Source: Nothophaeocryptopus gaeumannii
Taxonomy: Eukaryota > Ascomycota > Dothideomycetes > Mycosphaerellales > Mycosphaerellaceae
Assembly (NCBI GenBank): GCA_031771865.1
Contig: JASISA010000019.1
Span: 1,054,001 to 1,118,000, forward strand
Reading direction: 5' to 3'
DNA length: 64,000 nucleotides
Shown here: positions 1-11,092 of the stretch, piece by piece
How the letters are laid out: the number at the start of each line of letters is the position of its first letter
Position numbering within the stretch: the first letter of the stretch is position 1
The notes under the pieces: generated by a model
Databases searched by the model: none
Told to the model about the DNA's origin: nothing
Seen by the model: only the letters and a program-made list of their open reading frames with translations
Position numbers and translations under genes: made by a program

Positions 1-328
1 AAGCTGCCTCATCGCCCTTGAACTTGTTGTGCAAATACCACGTAGAGCTCCCGAAGCGCAGCACCGTGTTTCTCTTGCGGGCGACCCATGAGTCATTGTC
101 CGGTGAGGTACCAGAGTGTGTGACGGCGTGGAAGAGACAGTGGTGGCCGTGTGCTAGGGTGATGTCTATGACGACGGGTTTAGCGAAGCCCATAAGTCTT
201 GTTCGGAGGAGGGAGCCTAGGGCCCATGCTGTGCTGGAGGTGAATGTTGGGAAGGAGAGGGTGTGGTCGATGATGGAGATTTCTTCCAGCTCACGGGATG
301 GGAGCGGGATGGTCGGTTCGGTAGTCAT
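1..328 (-). CDS. UPF0303 / HbpS-like (heme-degrading domain) protein, 5' part
   Basis: The reading frame starts with ATG at 328 and stays open to the left edge, so only about 109 N-terminal residues are present. The translation has the shape of the UPF0303/YBR137W family (DUF336, HbpS-like fold): an acidic N-terminus, a segment reading VVIDITLAHGHHCLFHAV, then DNDSWVARKRNTVLRFGSS and a final FKGDEAA. Yeast YBR137W is a small soluble protein linked to the GET pathway; bacterial HbpS binds heme. Which role applies here cannot be told from sequence. The usual family length is about 170-190 residues, so roughly the last 70 are missing. No intron is needed in the visible part. The family call is from recognised conserved blocks; the function is inference. 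Confidence 0.75.
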   Translation of the reverse strand, partial: MTTEPTIPLPSRELEEISIIDHTLSFPTFTSSTAWALGSLLRTRLMGFAKPVVIDITLAHGHHCLFHAVTHSGTSPDNDSWVARKRNTVLRFGSSTWYLHNKFKGDEAA

Positions 329-1205
329 GGTGAAGGGATGGGAGTAGTATGCAGGTCTTGTCGTGAGGGTCAACGTCTTCGTTATCACCTCAACAACGAT
401 ACCATGCCATCACTCCACTCTCGGCCAAGCATGTCGGCGGCAGTCGGCCCGGCTGTCAAGTCGACTTGACGTATGAACAGGCTATATACGAACGCGTAGT
501 CTATCAATGATCTGGTTCACGATTCAGCTGGCTCCTTACCGATGTGAGGATTCAGGCGCTGGCACAACACTGTCCAATGAGAAGCGCAACAGGTCGAGCA
601 CAAAGACAAAGAGACGGGACGGGATGTCGTTGGAATGCCAAGGCCGAGGTCAGAGGCACGGCTTCTTCCAGACCGCGAAGGCATAACTCTACCCAGTCCT
701 CCCTATTCCTTCCTCACCCTCACGTCAACATCAAGATACAGCCTAAGACAGCTTCGTGTCCGTACATCGTATATCGACATTCATCACATCGAAGGCGTGT
801 CGTGAACTGCTTTGCGGTAGCCCACGGCCGCCGCAGCAAGGAGAGAGGCCCAGATGTTTCGGGCACCTCAATCTGCTCTTAAATGCTCAGCAAGGCTACC
901 ACGGTAGGCATGGGATCGTTGCACACCTTATGTTCCCTACCTCTCGTATGTTCCGGCCGTCCTCTGCGCGCGAACCATTGAAAAGAGCAGCATCTTCTCC
1001 CTCAACAAGACGCCTCCCGCTCACGCCCGCAGCAGGAAGCCCATCACCAGGTAAGTTAGAGACATGCTACTTGACTTGATACGGAAGATGTTGACTCATT
1101 GCCGCTCTACAGCTTTGTATTAATTGTTTTGTGGCACATAGGAGACTCTTGACACTATGGTGCTAGAAGAGTACATCTACCCGATCATCGTCAATGCCCA
1201 CCGGA
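329..1205. other. Intergenic, no supported gene
   Basis: Short open frames occur on both strands but none has conserved-looking composition, a signal peptide or convincing splice sites. The left end must contain the promoter of the leftward UPF0303-like gene. The right end contains the 3' region of the secreted-protein gene. Confidence 0.5.
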
Positions 1206-2257
1206 CTAATATTCTTTGGGCATGCCAGCAGCATCCAGCATTCCCGCTCCACCCAGCAACGGTTCTCCGCATGAAAAGACACTGCCTTCCGGAGCTCCAA
1301 ACACTTCAGCATCGTCGAAGTATTCCCGGGTGTAGTCGATGTCAACACACTTGTAGTTATCTGGACCATTCCCGCCCTTTGGACCGACATGTGGGCAGTG
1401 GATGTCAGGCCGGACCTGTGTCAAGATCAAATGGATGACACGACAAACGACGTTATCTCCCCATGCCTCATCAAAGCTGCCAAAAGGCTTGGCCTGAAGC
1501 TGCTTCACGCAGTCTTCGGTGCTGGCATACTGCTGATCCTTTCCAGTGCAACGCAGCTGAATCTGGGGACAGACCTGCTGCGTATAAGCCCGCTGGAAGT
1601 TGCCGTCTCGGAAATCGACTCCGTTGGCAGCGCGCGACCATGCTTCCAAATTTGGAACCCATGCATGGTACTTGAGTACTGCTCCCTTGTCATCAAAGCG
1701 CCAGAACGCCACCTGCCGAAAAAGCTCGTGTCAGTCCCGAGGCACGTGGGCAGAAGAACCAATCATCGAAAACCTACCTGCGATAAAGTGGTGATATGCG
1801 TCACCTTCTGAGTCTTTGGATCCTGTCTCCCGGTTCTCAGGTATACCAGGGAGGACGCAACTTCCGGGCAGCCCGAGGTAAACTCCACGACATCAGCTGC
1901 GTAGAAAAGTATGCCATTCTGAGCCTGAGGGATTGGTGCCAAAGCGAAAAAGTACTCGATACTATCCGTGAAGCCAGAAAAGTTTCCAACTGGTGATACG
2001 CGGCCGGTGGCGTTTGGATTGAATAGTCCTGGAGGGACTGCTGAGCCACCTTTCGCAACGATCTGGACATTGTTTGGATATACAGTCTCGTTGTATATTC
2101 GACGGATGGTGTTCAGGTTTCTCTTGGACCAGGTTGGCAGACCTCGCTCTTCGATTGGGAGTCTAGCGGCGTTTGCTGTGATGATTGCAGAGAAGATGCT
2201 TGAGGCCAGTACAAAGAGGGAGAAGAAGGACCCAGTGGGTCTGCGTAGCTGCATCAT
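1206..2257 (-). CDS. Conserved secreted protein of unknown function
   Basis: There are two exons, 2257-1778 and 1712-1206, joined across a 65 bp intron (CAG|gtaggt ... cggcag|GTG). The splice keeps the frame and produces TLSQVAFWRFDDKG. The product is about 328 residues. Residues 1-31 form a signal peptide (RRPTGSFFSLFVLASSIFSA core ending near ANA). The mature part has several N-glycosylation sites (YNET, NATG, NFSG) and about eight cysteines, including CPEVASS, VCPQIQLRCTGK, VVCRVIHLIL and HCPHVGP, so it is probably a disulfide-stabilised extracellular protein. Motifs such as GSFDEAWGDNVVCR resemble a widespread fungal secreted family with no characterised member that I can name. It is likely an independent transcription unit. 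Function unknown; gene structure fairly sure. Confidence 0.75.
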
Positions 2258-2320
2258 GGCCGCGACTTACACTGTTCAGTGATGCTAAGCTGAAGGATTA
2301 AAGAGAGCGAAAGGAGGTAC

Positions 2321-3577
2321 TTATTGGTAGCAGCTGCCTTGCAGCATTGACCAAGCTGTGACAGTGTGACGACGGAAGAGGCCAGCGACCTGGAAGTTCT
2401 CGTTCCTCGAAACAAGCATGTAATCTCTAAGGTTCGAGCGAGCAGCCAGGACATCGTACTCCCACTGACGACGCCTGCACGTTAGCAAGACATACAAAGC
2501 CGGCAGCTTCGGATGCGAGTCACCTGTTCACTTCATCTTGTGCAATGAAGGCGCTGACAGCATCTAAGCAAGTAAGTCGTTTGCCGGCTTAGGCTGATCG
2601 TGTCGATAGAAAGCGTTTGACGATGACCAGGATCCCAAACATGCGACAATTCGTTGCGAGTCATGGTCGCGAAATGCAAATGCAGGTTTTGGAACGCATC
2701 CGTCGCCGATTTCGAATGTCTAAAACGCAGGTACAGGTGCCTCCTAGAGATCGTCTGACTACTTTCGCTGACGACCTTATTACAGAAATAGAGGGTAGAA
2801 GTGCAATGGACATGCCCAGGCTTCGCATTCGATTAGCTGGAGTGCGAGGCGGTAGTTGTAATCCCAGAGACCATCCGAACAGCAATACTTCCCATGTTCC
2901 GACTGCCAGGATAGGGTCATCGTCTCCAAGGATGTGTTCAACTCTTCTCTGAGCCTCATCTCCCACTTCCCCGAAGATCCTGGGCGACACGTTACGTATG
3001 GAAGCGGAGACTGCGGTTCAATCTTATACATCAACGAGTAGAGATGTGTTAGAACTTGACGTGAAAATGAATCTGGCAACGCATAAGGCTACTATATCGA
3101 CGCAAGCAAAGATACCGGCCCGATCCGGATAATGGACGAATGCGTACCCCGTGTCTTTGCAACACCTATGTGGCCTAGAAAGGGTCTGGCTAAACTAACG
3201 ACGCTTGACGAGCGGCTTATACCGTTACCGCCCAACGGAGTACAATCCGGACTATTGGACAGCTGCCCACACATGATTGCCGAAACCAGCCAGCCACAGG
3301 ACGCCACGAAGGATTGATTCTTATCTATCATCGCGAGCGCAATTTCAATTGCGGCAAATAACAAGACGCCAACTGCGAGTCTCGTGGCTATTGAAGTCGA
3401 AGCGGAGAGCAAGGGCGCTCTTTGTCGTGATGACTTTCGTCGACACATGTGACTATCATTACAAGCTGGGTACTGATACCTTCGTAGAATGAAGAGACAC
3501 GTCCAAATCACGATGCGGCGCCAGTGCGAGGCAAGACATCTTGGAAAACGGTTAGATGGAGCCAGTGGCTTGACCAT
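2321..3577 (-). CDS. Multi-exon hypothetical protein (structure uncertain)
   Basis: The last two exons can be read with good splice signals: an exon ending ...AFIAQDEVN followed by AG|gtgact ... gtgcag|GCG, then RRQWEYDVLAARSNLRDYML and on to TAA at 2323-2321. Upstream in the same direction are open stretches at 3079-2780 (SFSRQVLTHLYSLMYKIEP, NYRLALQLIECEAWACPL) and 3577-3092 (ATRLAVGVLLFAAIEIALAM, a possible membrane helix). I could not join these with consistent phases, so the coordinates enclose all candidate exons and the true start is unknown. I do not recognise the family. It could be one gene with four or five exons or a decayed gene. It sits tail-to-head upstream of the secreted-protein gene. 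Confidence 0.35.
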
Positions 3578-3762
3578 GGCTGCTGAAACGGCACGTTTGC
3601 ACGTCTAGCCAAGTCGTCGAGAACTTGCAAATCTGTATAGGAGGACGGCACGTAAGTACCTATGGTCGTGAGTCCTACTTCTTGCTTCTCTCATGTTGCT
3701 GGATCGAGCCTCCCGTCGCTGTTCTCTTCTACGACCTCATCCACTTTCAGAGGTTGAGAGGA

Positions 3763-4728
3763 ATGCTCAATCCCTTCACCGCGGCCGCTTGGGGTCTCCC
3801 ACTACGCGCATCCAGATTCGATAATGGAGCAACCTACGTCCGATCCCATATCCTTTCTCCGACCGCACTCGCTTGTCTGCGGACTCTCATGGCGACATAC
3901 TGCTTCAGCACGATCATCGTCGGATACTCTTGGCTAGCGTACCACTCGGCCCCAGCGATACTGAAAGATATCCATATCCCGGCATATACCCTCATCCAAG
4001 ATCGCAGCTACATCGCTAAGTCCTTCAGCTTCTTCACATTTCTCACCTACTGGTGTCTGGCCTTCTACTTTGCTGTCTCGGCATTCCATACATTCATCTT
4101 TGATTCGAATCTACGAAAAGGGAGGGTGGGGATATCGTATCTGCACGATTCTTTCCCGCGATCACTGCAACTCTTGCATGGTCTCTGGTACACCACAATA
4201 ACAACCTTCCCATTCCTAGTCAGCATCGTCTTCTGGTGTACCATGTACGGCCACCGCTGGCCTTACAACTCCCCCTTCGAACAATGGCTCAATATCTCCG
4301 TCCACGGGCTTAATTCCCTCTTCGCGGCAATCGAAATCCTCACTTCCGCCGTCCCTCCCCCACCATTTGTCACACATCTGGCCACGGATTGTGTGATTCT
4401 GAGTTTATATTTGGGATCATCGTATATTACGAAGGCGGATCAGGGATGGTATCCGTATGAGTGGATGGATCCTCAAAGTGTGACGGGTTGGAAGGGGATT
4501 TTGGGACATGTGGGTGGGTATGCCGGGGGAATGGTGGGGATTTACGCGGTGGTTTGGGGGGTTATCTGGGGAAGGGAAAGATTTGCGGAAAGGAGGATGA
4601 TGAGGCGAAGACAGAGTCTGGTTGTGATGGAGGATAGATGTGAGACCCCACGGTCGGAGCTGAGCTTGAGGCCAGAGACGAGCAAGACGATGGGAAAGGA
4701 GCCGACTGTGGAGGTTCAAATGGTATGA
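3763..4728 (+). CDS. FAR-17a/AIG1-like multi-pass membrane protein
   Basis: A single-exon frame of about 321 residues from ATG 3763 (MLNPFTAAAWGLPLRASRFD). The frame is open further upstream, to 3625, but the family normally begins at this MxNP..WGLP block and the upstream part reads like 5' leader, so 3763 was chosen. Five or six hydrophobic segments follow: ALACLRTLMATYCFSTIIVG, FFTFLTYWCLAFYFAVSAFH, LWYTTITTFPFLVSIVFW, GLNSLFAAIEILTS, CVILSLYLGSSYI and MVGIYAVVWGVIWGR. The order and the FLTYWCL and FPFLV..VFW blocks match Pfam FAR-17a/AIG1. In animals AIG1/ADTRP hydrolyse FAHFA lipids through a conserved Thr and His. Fungal members are uncharacterised. The last ~45 residues are basic and polar, probably cytosolic. 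Confidence 0.8.
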   Translation: MLNPFTAAAWGLPLRASRFDNGATYVRSHILSPTALACLRTLMATYCFSTIIVGYSWLAYHSAPAILKDIHIPAYTLIQDRSYIAKSFSFFTFLTYWCLAFYFAVSAFHTFIFDSNLRKGRVGISYLHDSFPRSLQLLHGLWYTTITTFPFLVSIVFWCTMYGHRWPYNSPFEQWLNISVHGLNSLFAAIEILTSAVPPPPFVTHLATDCVILSLYLGSSYITKADQGWYPYEWMDPQSVTGWKGILGHVGGYAGGMVGIYAVVWGVIWGRERFAERRMMRRRQSLVVMEDRCETPRSELSLRPETSKTMGKEPTVEVQMV

Positions 4729-5402
4729 TGTATGAAAACGTCCAAACGATCAACACGATGCGATTCATTCAATTTCTGACACGACAACATTTGCGACGTT
4801 TAACAACGTTTAATAGCCACGACGACGATGGAGGCGAAAAGACACGACCCGCTACCGAGCCCACCATGAACGGTATTGTGCTGTTAACTACAAACACTGA
4901 CCATGAGCGCGCTTGGACGCAATACCTCTCCCACCAAGCGTGACAGCGTAACTGGCCAGTCGATTCTGTTTTGGTGTCATGTGCAACTGCAAACTTGGCG
5001 CTATTCCTGAACACTGCTTGGTAGGTGTCGCGTTTGCCCTGTATTCGCGAGGACAACAAATACCGACCAAGTACAAGACGACAGCAAGTTCCTGAGCGGA
5101 GATTGAACTCATGCGTGTGGCTCAAAAGCAATCCATGTTTCGCACAAGCCGCTGCGATATACTCTCTGACCAGTTCACTCTTTTGCAACACTTTGGTTGC
5201 TTTCTCATTTCCCTAGTATCCACAAGCTCTTGCGAAACACGAGCTTCATCACCCTTTGCGCTCTCCTCATCTTGCCTCGCTCCTTCCAATCCTCCGCCCA
5301 ATTCATTTGAGGTCGCAATCAAAACTTTCTCATCTGACGTCGACACCATCAACAATCCCACTCTTTCAAACAGAACCAACGAACAACATTCTCCGATCGA
5401 CA
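4729..5402. other. Intergenic, presumed promoter of the PAP2 locus
   Basis: There are no supported coding regions. The first part is the 3' region of the FAR-17a-like gene. The part just before 5403 is pyrimidine-rich (runs of CTTCC, TCATC, CCTCC), as is common upstream of fungal start codons. Confidence 0.4.
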
Positions 5403-6649
5403 ATGCCCTTGTTCAAGCGCCGCACGCGCCCAGCAGACGCCAACACGGAAGCTGCAGTCAGTACGTACCCACCGCAAGAAGCAGTCCAGCGGTTCTGAAT
5501 ACAGTGAAAACAACATCAACGCGCGACCCAAGTTTGGACAATGGTTCAAGGCCGTCTGGTGCGACCTCCTGAGTATGGTTCCCATGGGCGCTCTGGGATT
5601 GGGGATCTACAAAGCTCCTCCCGCACCGAATCGTAGCTTTGCGGTGAACTTCCCGTTTGGGAAAATCGTGAGACCCTCAGTCATACGCAATAGTCAATCG
5701 TGACGTGAGGTTGTGCTGATTGATTCCGACAGGTCTACCCCCAGTTCGCTTAGAGTAACCCCTCCGGCACGAAATCATCCCCATCTACGCAGCCGCCTTC
5801 CTTGCCGCTCTCGTCCCAATCTTCACTTATCTGGTACTGCAAATCCGAATCCGACGCTTCTGGGACTTCAACAACGCCATTCTCGGCCTCCTCTACTCCC
5901 TCATAACAGCAGTCGTCTTTCAAGTCTTCCTCAAATGGCTTATAGGCAGCCTCCGACCCTATTTCCTCTCAGTCTGCAAGTCTGCCCTCCCATCCGGCGG
6001 TCAACAACACGAGACGGGTTTTTAGGAGATCTACTATGATCGATCCATCTGTACCGGAGATGAAAAGAAAATCAACGACTCTCTTGGATCGTTTCCCTCG
6101 GGACATACGACCGCCGCATTCGCCGGGTTTGTCTTTCTCTACCTGTACTGGAACGCGAATTTGAAAGTCTGGAGTGATTACCACCCAGCCTGTTGGAAAC
6201 TCATCATCACATACATGCCCATTTTCGGCGCGACACCAATCGGCGGAGCTCTCACGATCGACGCCTTCCATAACTGTTACGATATCCTTGCGGGAGCGAT
6301 CATAGGAACAGTGATGGCGGTCTCGGCGTATTGAATGGTGTATGCGAGGGTGTGGGATTTTCGGTTTAATCATGTGCCGTTGAGCCGGGCTGTGCCTTGT
6401 ATCTATCCGACGGCTTTTGATGCGTATGCGGGGTTGTATACGGCTGGTTGGACGAGGAAGGGGTTGGGGAAGCGAGGGGAAGATTGTTACGGGCGCGCCG
6501 GGCGATGTTTAAAGTGGGAGTGTTGCGGCGGCGACGGGCGGATTGCAGAAGAGGCCTGTTGCGGGAAGTTCGGTGAGGCCGGAGCAGATGGTTTGATTCG
6601 ATGTGATGCTTTGCCTTGCTTAGGCTTTCCCTCAGCAGTTGTATTGTAG
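5403..6649 (+). pseudogene. Decayed PAP2-superfamily lipid phosphatase (Dpp1/Lpp-like)
   Basis: Homology begins at ATG 5403 (MPLFKRRTRP) and runs through an intron near 5667-5732 (AAAATC|gtgaga ... gacag|GTC). The body keeps the PAP2 signature: KWLIGSLRP (motif C1), SFPSGHTTAAF (C2) and a weak third motif LTIDAFHNCYDILAG. These enzymes dephosphorylate phosphatidate, diacylglycerol pyrophosphate or similar lipids at membranes. The frame is interrupted by TAG 5751-5753, a shift at CCCC 5759-5762, TAG 6023-6025 inside GF*EIYYDRSICTGD, and TGA 6332-6334 inside AVSAY*MVYARVWDFRFNH. A further frame jump lies near 5465-5480. The conserved Trp expected before YD in motif C3 is Cys. All three stops are one G:C to A:T transition from a plausible sense codon (TGG, CAG, CGA). 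A live enzyme is unlikely. Confidence 0.8.
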
Positions 6650-6702
6650 AGGCCACGAGGGCCGCAGATTCCAGGCTGTAATCCGTCTTGAAAAGAGAAA
6701 TC

Positions 6703-7907
6703 TCATATCAAGTTGGTGTCAGAGTGGCCTTTAATATCCGTCTTCAGTCTCTCTCTGACCAATTCCGTGGTAGACTCGCCCTCTGGAACCTCCTCGTAAG
6801 CTTCTTCGGCCGCCCAAGCGTCCTTGCCTGTCCACAAAAGTCGCATGCTTCGACCAATCGCCTTGATGACATCCCAGGGATTGCAGACATCCCAGGTTGC
6901 ACGCCAGAAGCCAAGATACCTCTTTTCATTAGACTCCTGCGCATTTTGCAGGACGTAAGGCTTGTAGCTATATGCCCTAATATGCATGATGGAGTAAATC
7001 AGCATCTCAATATTGAGAACGACGATTGGTACTCCGATCTGCAAGTCCTGGTAGCTGAAACTCTTCGTCGGCTGCACCGGGCCGTTATCAGACGTCAAGA
7101 TAGACCACACCAAGTTCTGCCAGAACGTCAGGTACACAACGAGCATGACACAGACGAGCTGAGATTTCGCCCGTCTTGTTTTCTGGCGAAGCTCCGACTT
7201 CAACGACTTCCATTGCGCAAGTAGACAATACTTGGCTACAGTGACAGACAGAGCTTCCAAGACCAATATCCATATATGAGCGAACAGCGGGCTGCTAGAG
7301 GGCTCGCAGTATCGACCAAAGACTTCACGGACCGCTGCCGCTGCTGACAGGAGGACCTTGAGCAGACAGTATTGGAATGCGCCGATCCAGATGATGTTGA
7401 TCCAGATGATACCACTCTTGGGTGCCTTGACTTTGAGCCAAGATAGAGGCCATGGCCAACGCTTTGGCTCCAGTGAACGAAACCAGAATTTTTGCTCGCG
7501 GAGTGAGGGTGCTATGTAGCTACAGGAGAGGCTGAAGAAGCTGGCTATGACGAAGGCTTCGTATATGTTCCAGAGTAGTTCGAAGTAGACTTTCTTTCGA
7601 TAGAAAATGAATCCTAGAAAGGATACGATGGTGTAGACTGGCACTACGAGTAGGATCCGAACTATACTATGAAGGTCTTGTCAGCATCAGTAGTCTGAAA
7701 TTCCGATTCTACTTACTGTCTTTGCTGATGAGGTACGGCGTATCGCGTCGCGTGTAGAATCATCAGCGTAAATGAGATGATGCATGATATCAATGCAAAA
7801 GTAATGACTGCGACAGGACCAAAATTATGGAAGGTAATGTCCTTCCACATTGGCTCCTCCACTATGAAAGAATATTCGAGAGTGGTGTTGCAAGAGGGTA
7901 ACTGCAT
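6703..7907 (-). CDS. Organic solute transporter alpha family (OST-alpha/TMEM184) protein
   Basis: Two exons, 7907-7717 and 7666-6703, with a 50 bp intron (GACA|gtaagt ... catag|TATAG), giving about 384 residues. Seven hydrophobic segments are visible, including VAVITFALISCIISFTLMI, IVSFLGFIFY, IYEAFVIASFFSLSCSYIA, IIWINIIWIGAFQYCLLKVL, ALSVTVAKYCLLA, QLVCVMLVVYLTFWQ and IGVPIVVLNIEMLIYSI. The helix order, the VPVYTIVS block after the splice and the E-A-F-VIASFF block are typical of PF03619 (formerly DUF300). Animal relatives form heteromeric steroid/bile acid transporters or TMEM184; fungal members are mostly uncharacterised. The C-terminus is polar and probably cytosolic. It converges with the decayed PAP2 locus. 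Confidence 0.88.
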
Positions 7908-8239
7908 CTTGAAGGCGAAGTCGTGATCAGGATCGCGAGAGAGATCAAGGAGAGCTCAGAGCCGGGCGGCGGTGGCTTTAAGAACACAATCCTTGAAAGG
8001 CTGGCCACAGCCTTGCGCCAGGAACGAATAGGCTGCGCATCTCTGCATACGGTATCACAAGAAAGGCTGCGTGCGGCGAATCTTCAGAGCTAGTTTCAAT
8101 CTTGGCATGGTGGCTCGCAGCTGCGATTGAGAAGCTTGGGCGCCACGCCGCTCCTTCAGCCTTTCCTCATCAACCACCTCGATCTCTTCCTTCGAATGCT
8201 GGCATTTCCTGTCTAAACTCGCCAGACTCTCTGCTCGGG
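7908..8239. other. Intergenic, OST-alpha promoter region
   Basis: No gene is supported. This holds the upstream region of the leftward OST-alpha gene. Confidence 0.4.
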
Positions 8240-8479
8240 TTACAATTGTTCCCACACGGCCTTATTCTGCTCATTTTCAGAGTCCTTGTTGACGTCATCG
8301 TCTGCCCACGGCCGCCGCCCAATGCATAGATATTCGTACTGTCCCGTGAAAGAAGATTGCTCAAGTTGTGTCTTCGCGTTCACGCGTTGCCTTTTTGGTT
8401 TCCCACCAGCATCAACGCTTCGTGCAGAAAGCTGCTGGTTGAGATCGAGATCTGCCAATGGGCGCTTGGTTTGTGGCAT
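8240..8479 (-). CDS. Small hypothetical basic protein
   Basis: A 79-residue frame opens with MPQTKRPLADLDLNQQLSAR and contains the basic stretch KPKRQRVNAK, which could act as a nuclear localisation signal, then an acidic DDDVNKDSENEQ tail. Composition looks coding rather than random, but there is no recognised domain and the end could be spliced onto further open sequence down to 8055. It is equally possible that this is a chance frame. No function assigned. Confidence 0.3.
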   Translation of the reverse strand: MPQTKRPLADLDLNQQLSARSVDAGGKPKRQRVNAKTQLEQSSFTGQYEYLCIGRRPWADDDVNKDSENEQNKAVWEQL

Positions 8480-8621
8480 TGTTGCTATAGCTTAGTATGA
8501 ATGAAAGCAAATACGTTCGAAAGAAGGTGTTGTCGGAAGACGCGTTGTTATGAAGTCTGAATTGAACCCCTGTAACTCAGACCGTGAAGCTTGATGCCGA
8601 TCACAGTATCATCGCGCGTGC

Positions 8622-8924
8622 TTATAACAACATGCACGCAAGCACCAGCAATGCGATCTTTATGTTGTCGTTCGGATCGATATGGGACAATTTCGTCCGC
8701 AACCTTGTTTTCCTATCTGCCTCAACAATTCGCCTGATCACCAGTCGGTCCATTTCGACGTTCGTCGGTTCTCCGTCAGACTCGTTTGATCCTGATGATG
8801 AGAATTTGTTGTTCTTGAACTCATTGCGGTCTTTCTCGAGCTGAGAGTGCTGCTCGGGGCCACTTGCCTTGATCTTCCGACGAACGTTTGTAGCCCGCTT
8901 CTTCATCGTGTCTCGTAGCGACAT
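8622..8924 (-). CDS. Small hypothetical charged protein with hydrophobic tail
   Basis: A 100-residue frame starts MSLRDTMKKRATNVRRKIKA and is highly charged. It ends in DNIKIALLVLACMLL, which resembles a short C-terminal membrane tail. The Ser/Asn/Glu-rich middle part (FSSSGSNESDGEPT) is low complexity. No family is recognised. It could be a tail-anchored micro-protein or a spurious frame. Confidence 0.3.
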   Translation of the reverse strand: MSLRDTMKKRATNVRRKIKASGPEQHSQLEKDRNEFKNNKFSSSGSNESDGEPTNVEMDRLVIRRIVEADRKTRLRTKLSHIDPNDNIKIALLVLACMLL

Positions 8925-9099
8925 CTTGCAATTTGTGATAAAGCGAGATGGTTTGCGGAGGTCAGTAAAGTAGTCTCAAAGGCCGGAATCGCCACCATGG
9001 AAGATATTACAAGATCTTGCAGATACAGATCGGCCTCCTGCGAGAGGTATGGCTTCATATAGTCGCGCAGATCGGATCGCCCAACCACCACACGCAATC

Positions 9100-9866
9100 T
9101 CAATTTCGCAACGGCTTTGGCTGTCTTAACATCGGCAGATGCGTCAAAGGCTCGTGGTATCCGTACTTCCTCGCATCAAACGGCAGCTCATCCACAACCT
9201 CAAAGCCCCACTTCTTGTAAAGTCCAACGCCCATCGGACTGGCTTCCAAGTAGGCAGGCAACCCAAGCTCATCTGCCTTGTCACAGCCCCATTTCAACGA
9301 CATGGCGCCGATGCCTCTCCGTCCTTGATCAGGTCTCGTGGCGATCGCATGTAGTAGAACGTATGGCTTATTCCCAAGATGTTTCTTCTTATACTCCTTC
9401 GCTCGTCCCCAAAACTCCTCAATACACTCCTCATTCGCGTCAGGTATAGAACCGAACTCTTTCTCGTCCTCCTCAGCTTCCTTGTCCTCTCGCTTCGTCT
9501 CCTCCTCAGTTCTTCCCTTGGGAAAGATCTTCCACTGGCTGACTCCCACAACGCGCTCGAATGGGTCGTTGGCAGGCAGGTTGGATCCACAACCTTGAAC
9601 ATCTGGATTCGACCGGGATAGCGAGCGGCTATGCGCTTCATATCGGCGAGAGAGTAGTTGAGCGTCGGCTCTGTGAGACCGTTGGGAAACATGACGGACA
9701 TGACGCCCGGCATGAAGGCTGAGGCGCAGACTTTGAAGTAGAGGTGCCATTCGGCTTGGGGCATTGGGAGGAGTTTGAGTGCCGTTCTGCGGTTCCTGGC
9801 TGTTGGTGTAATGTAGAGCTTCGTGTGTAGGTTGAGTATGTGATTGTGGGGTGTGGGTCGAGGCAA
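9100..9866 (-). CDS. GNAT-family N-acetyltransferase, frame-shifted as sequenced
   Basis: The N-terminal part reads LKLLPMPQAEWHLYFKVCA and the first strand/loop of GNAT folds; the C-terminal part contains VLLHAIATRPDQGRRGIGAM, the acetyl-CoA pyrophosphate-binding Q/RxxGxG/A motif A, followed by ADELGLPAYLEASPMGVGLY and YKKWGFEVVDELPF. The two halves lie in different frames. They meet at CC (9583-9584), where one additional base would restore continuity through VVD to LPANDPFERVVGV. The start is unsure; 9866 is the furthest open ATG and 9764 is an alternative. Fungal relatives of this type acetylate unknown small molecules or protein N-termini. The substrate cannot be told. Either a sequencing deletion or a fresh mutation explains the break. 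Confidence 0.72.
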
Positions 9867-11063
9867 GAAAAGCTCCTACCGTCTACTTATACCTAGTGCT
9901 ACCGGCGATGTCATTGTCCTCTAGGGCGCGATGGTCACTGATCGCGTGTGCTGAGGGAAATTGCAGTCAAGACGTTCCAAGCTTTTGCCATTGGAGACAG
10001 GCTGTACTCTTTCAGTAGTCTCGGGGTGAGTCAAGAATTGATGATGTTGCTTCCACATCGTCACTCAATGGGCGAAGAGTGGTCGAACTCCGCGCCGCCA
10101 TTGAACTCCGCTGACACGGAATCTGCGCGCACCAAGATTCACTGCGCGCTTCCATGTAACGCCACCACCACCATCACCCAATTCCTACGTACGCAGCCTC
10201 CACTTCCTCGACGTACCCCACTGTATGTTGTTTGGACCCCCAGCGCGTACGGGCACGAACTGACCATGGCACTGACTGGCAACGCGCCCGCCAAGGATAC
10301 CGAATGACCCAGACCCAACGACCCACCTCAGGCAAGACGAGGCTTCCTTGGACCTTCCATATCCAAGGTATATCTCGCGAGAGATTGCGCTTCTGATTGT
10401 TTCCGTGACAGCAATACAGAATCTCTAGCCAGGCCCAGGGCTAAGCACTTGACGTGTTTCCACACGCAGCACCTAGGAGAGATGAATAGGCCGATCCTGA
10501 GTGCAGACTATTAAAGCAGGCCATCTCCGTCAAACCGTTCATAAACCATCATTTAGGCTTCGAGAATACCACTTGCAATATCAGTGCCAGCACTCTGATT
10601 GTCTGTTCGGTTTCGCAAAGGCTTTTCTGAGGTGTGCAATTACCGAGTATACGACGTACAACGTTTCACCAAGGCTTCGGAGGGTTCAGAGGGTTCGACT
10701 GTTTTGCGCCTTTGCCAAAGCTTGTGTCAGCTGCTTCTACAATGACGGCCCTCGCATTTCCTGAAGTTGTACAGATGCAAGATTCTGGAAGTTAAACAAC
10801 TACGGAGGAACAACACGCGCCACCGGCCCACAGTTAACAACATCGGTAATCTAGGATTGGGCGTGGTACCACAGCTATGTGTCGACGCTCAGGGCACACC
10901 CGCTACTGTATTTTCGATCTCTCGCAGCTGTTCGCAGCGATCGAGCGAACCATCCTTAGCGTATCCTTCTGTCAAAAGCTATGGGACCACAATCATATTT
11001 TTGGCAAGGTTGGACTAGGGAGGAGTCGGACTTCCAAGGACCATAGCAGCGTTACACTCCATC

Positions 11064-11092
11064 GCACCCCAGCAAATCCGGCACCCCAAACA
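11064..11092 (+). repeat. Left arm of imperfect inverted repeat
   Basis: Reads ccatcgcacccc-agcaaatccggcacccca. Its reverse complement recurs about 260 bp to the right with a few transition differences (C/T and G/A). This may be the terminal repeat of a small non-autonomous DNA element, or chance similarity of a G/C-rich word. Confidence 0.4.

Noticed and set aside
1389..1811. 140-residue plus-strand frame
   Set aside because: Opposite the second exon of the conserved secreted protein.
5713..6039. 108-residue frame in the PAP2 locus
   Set aside because: Out-of-frame reading of the decayed phosphatase, Pro/Ser/Arg-rich with no domain.
9948..10307. 119-residue frame as a gene
   Set aside because: No domain, poor coding character, and it lies in a gene-poor stretch.
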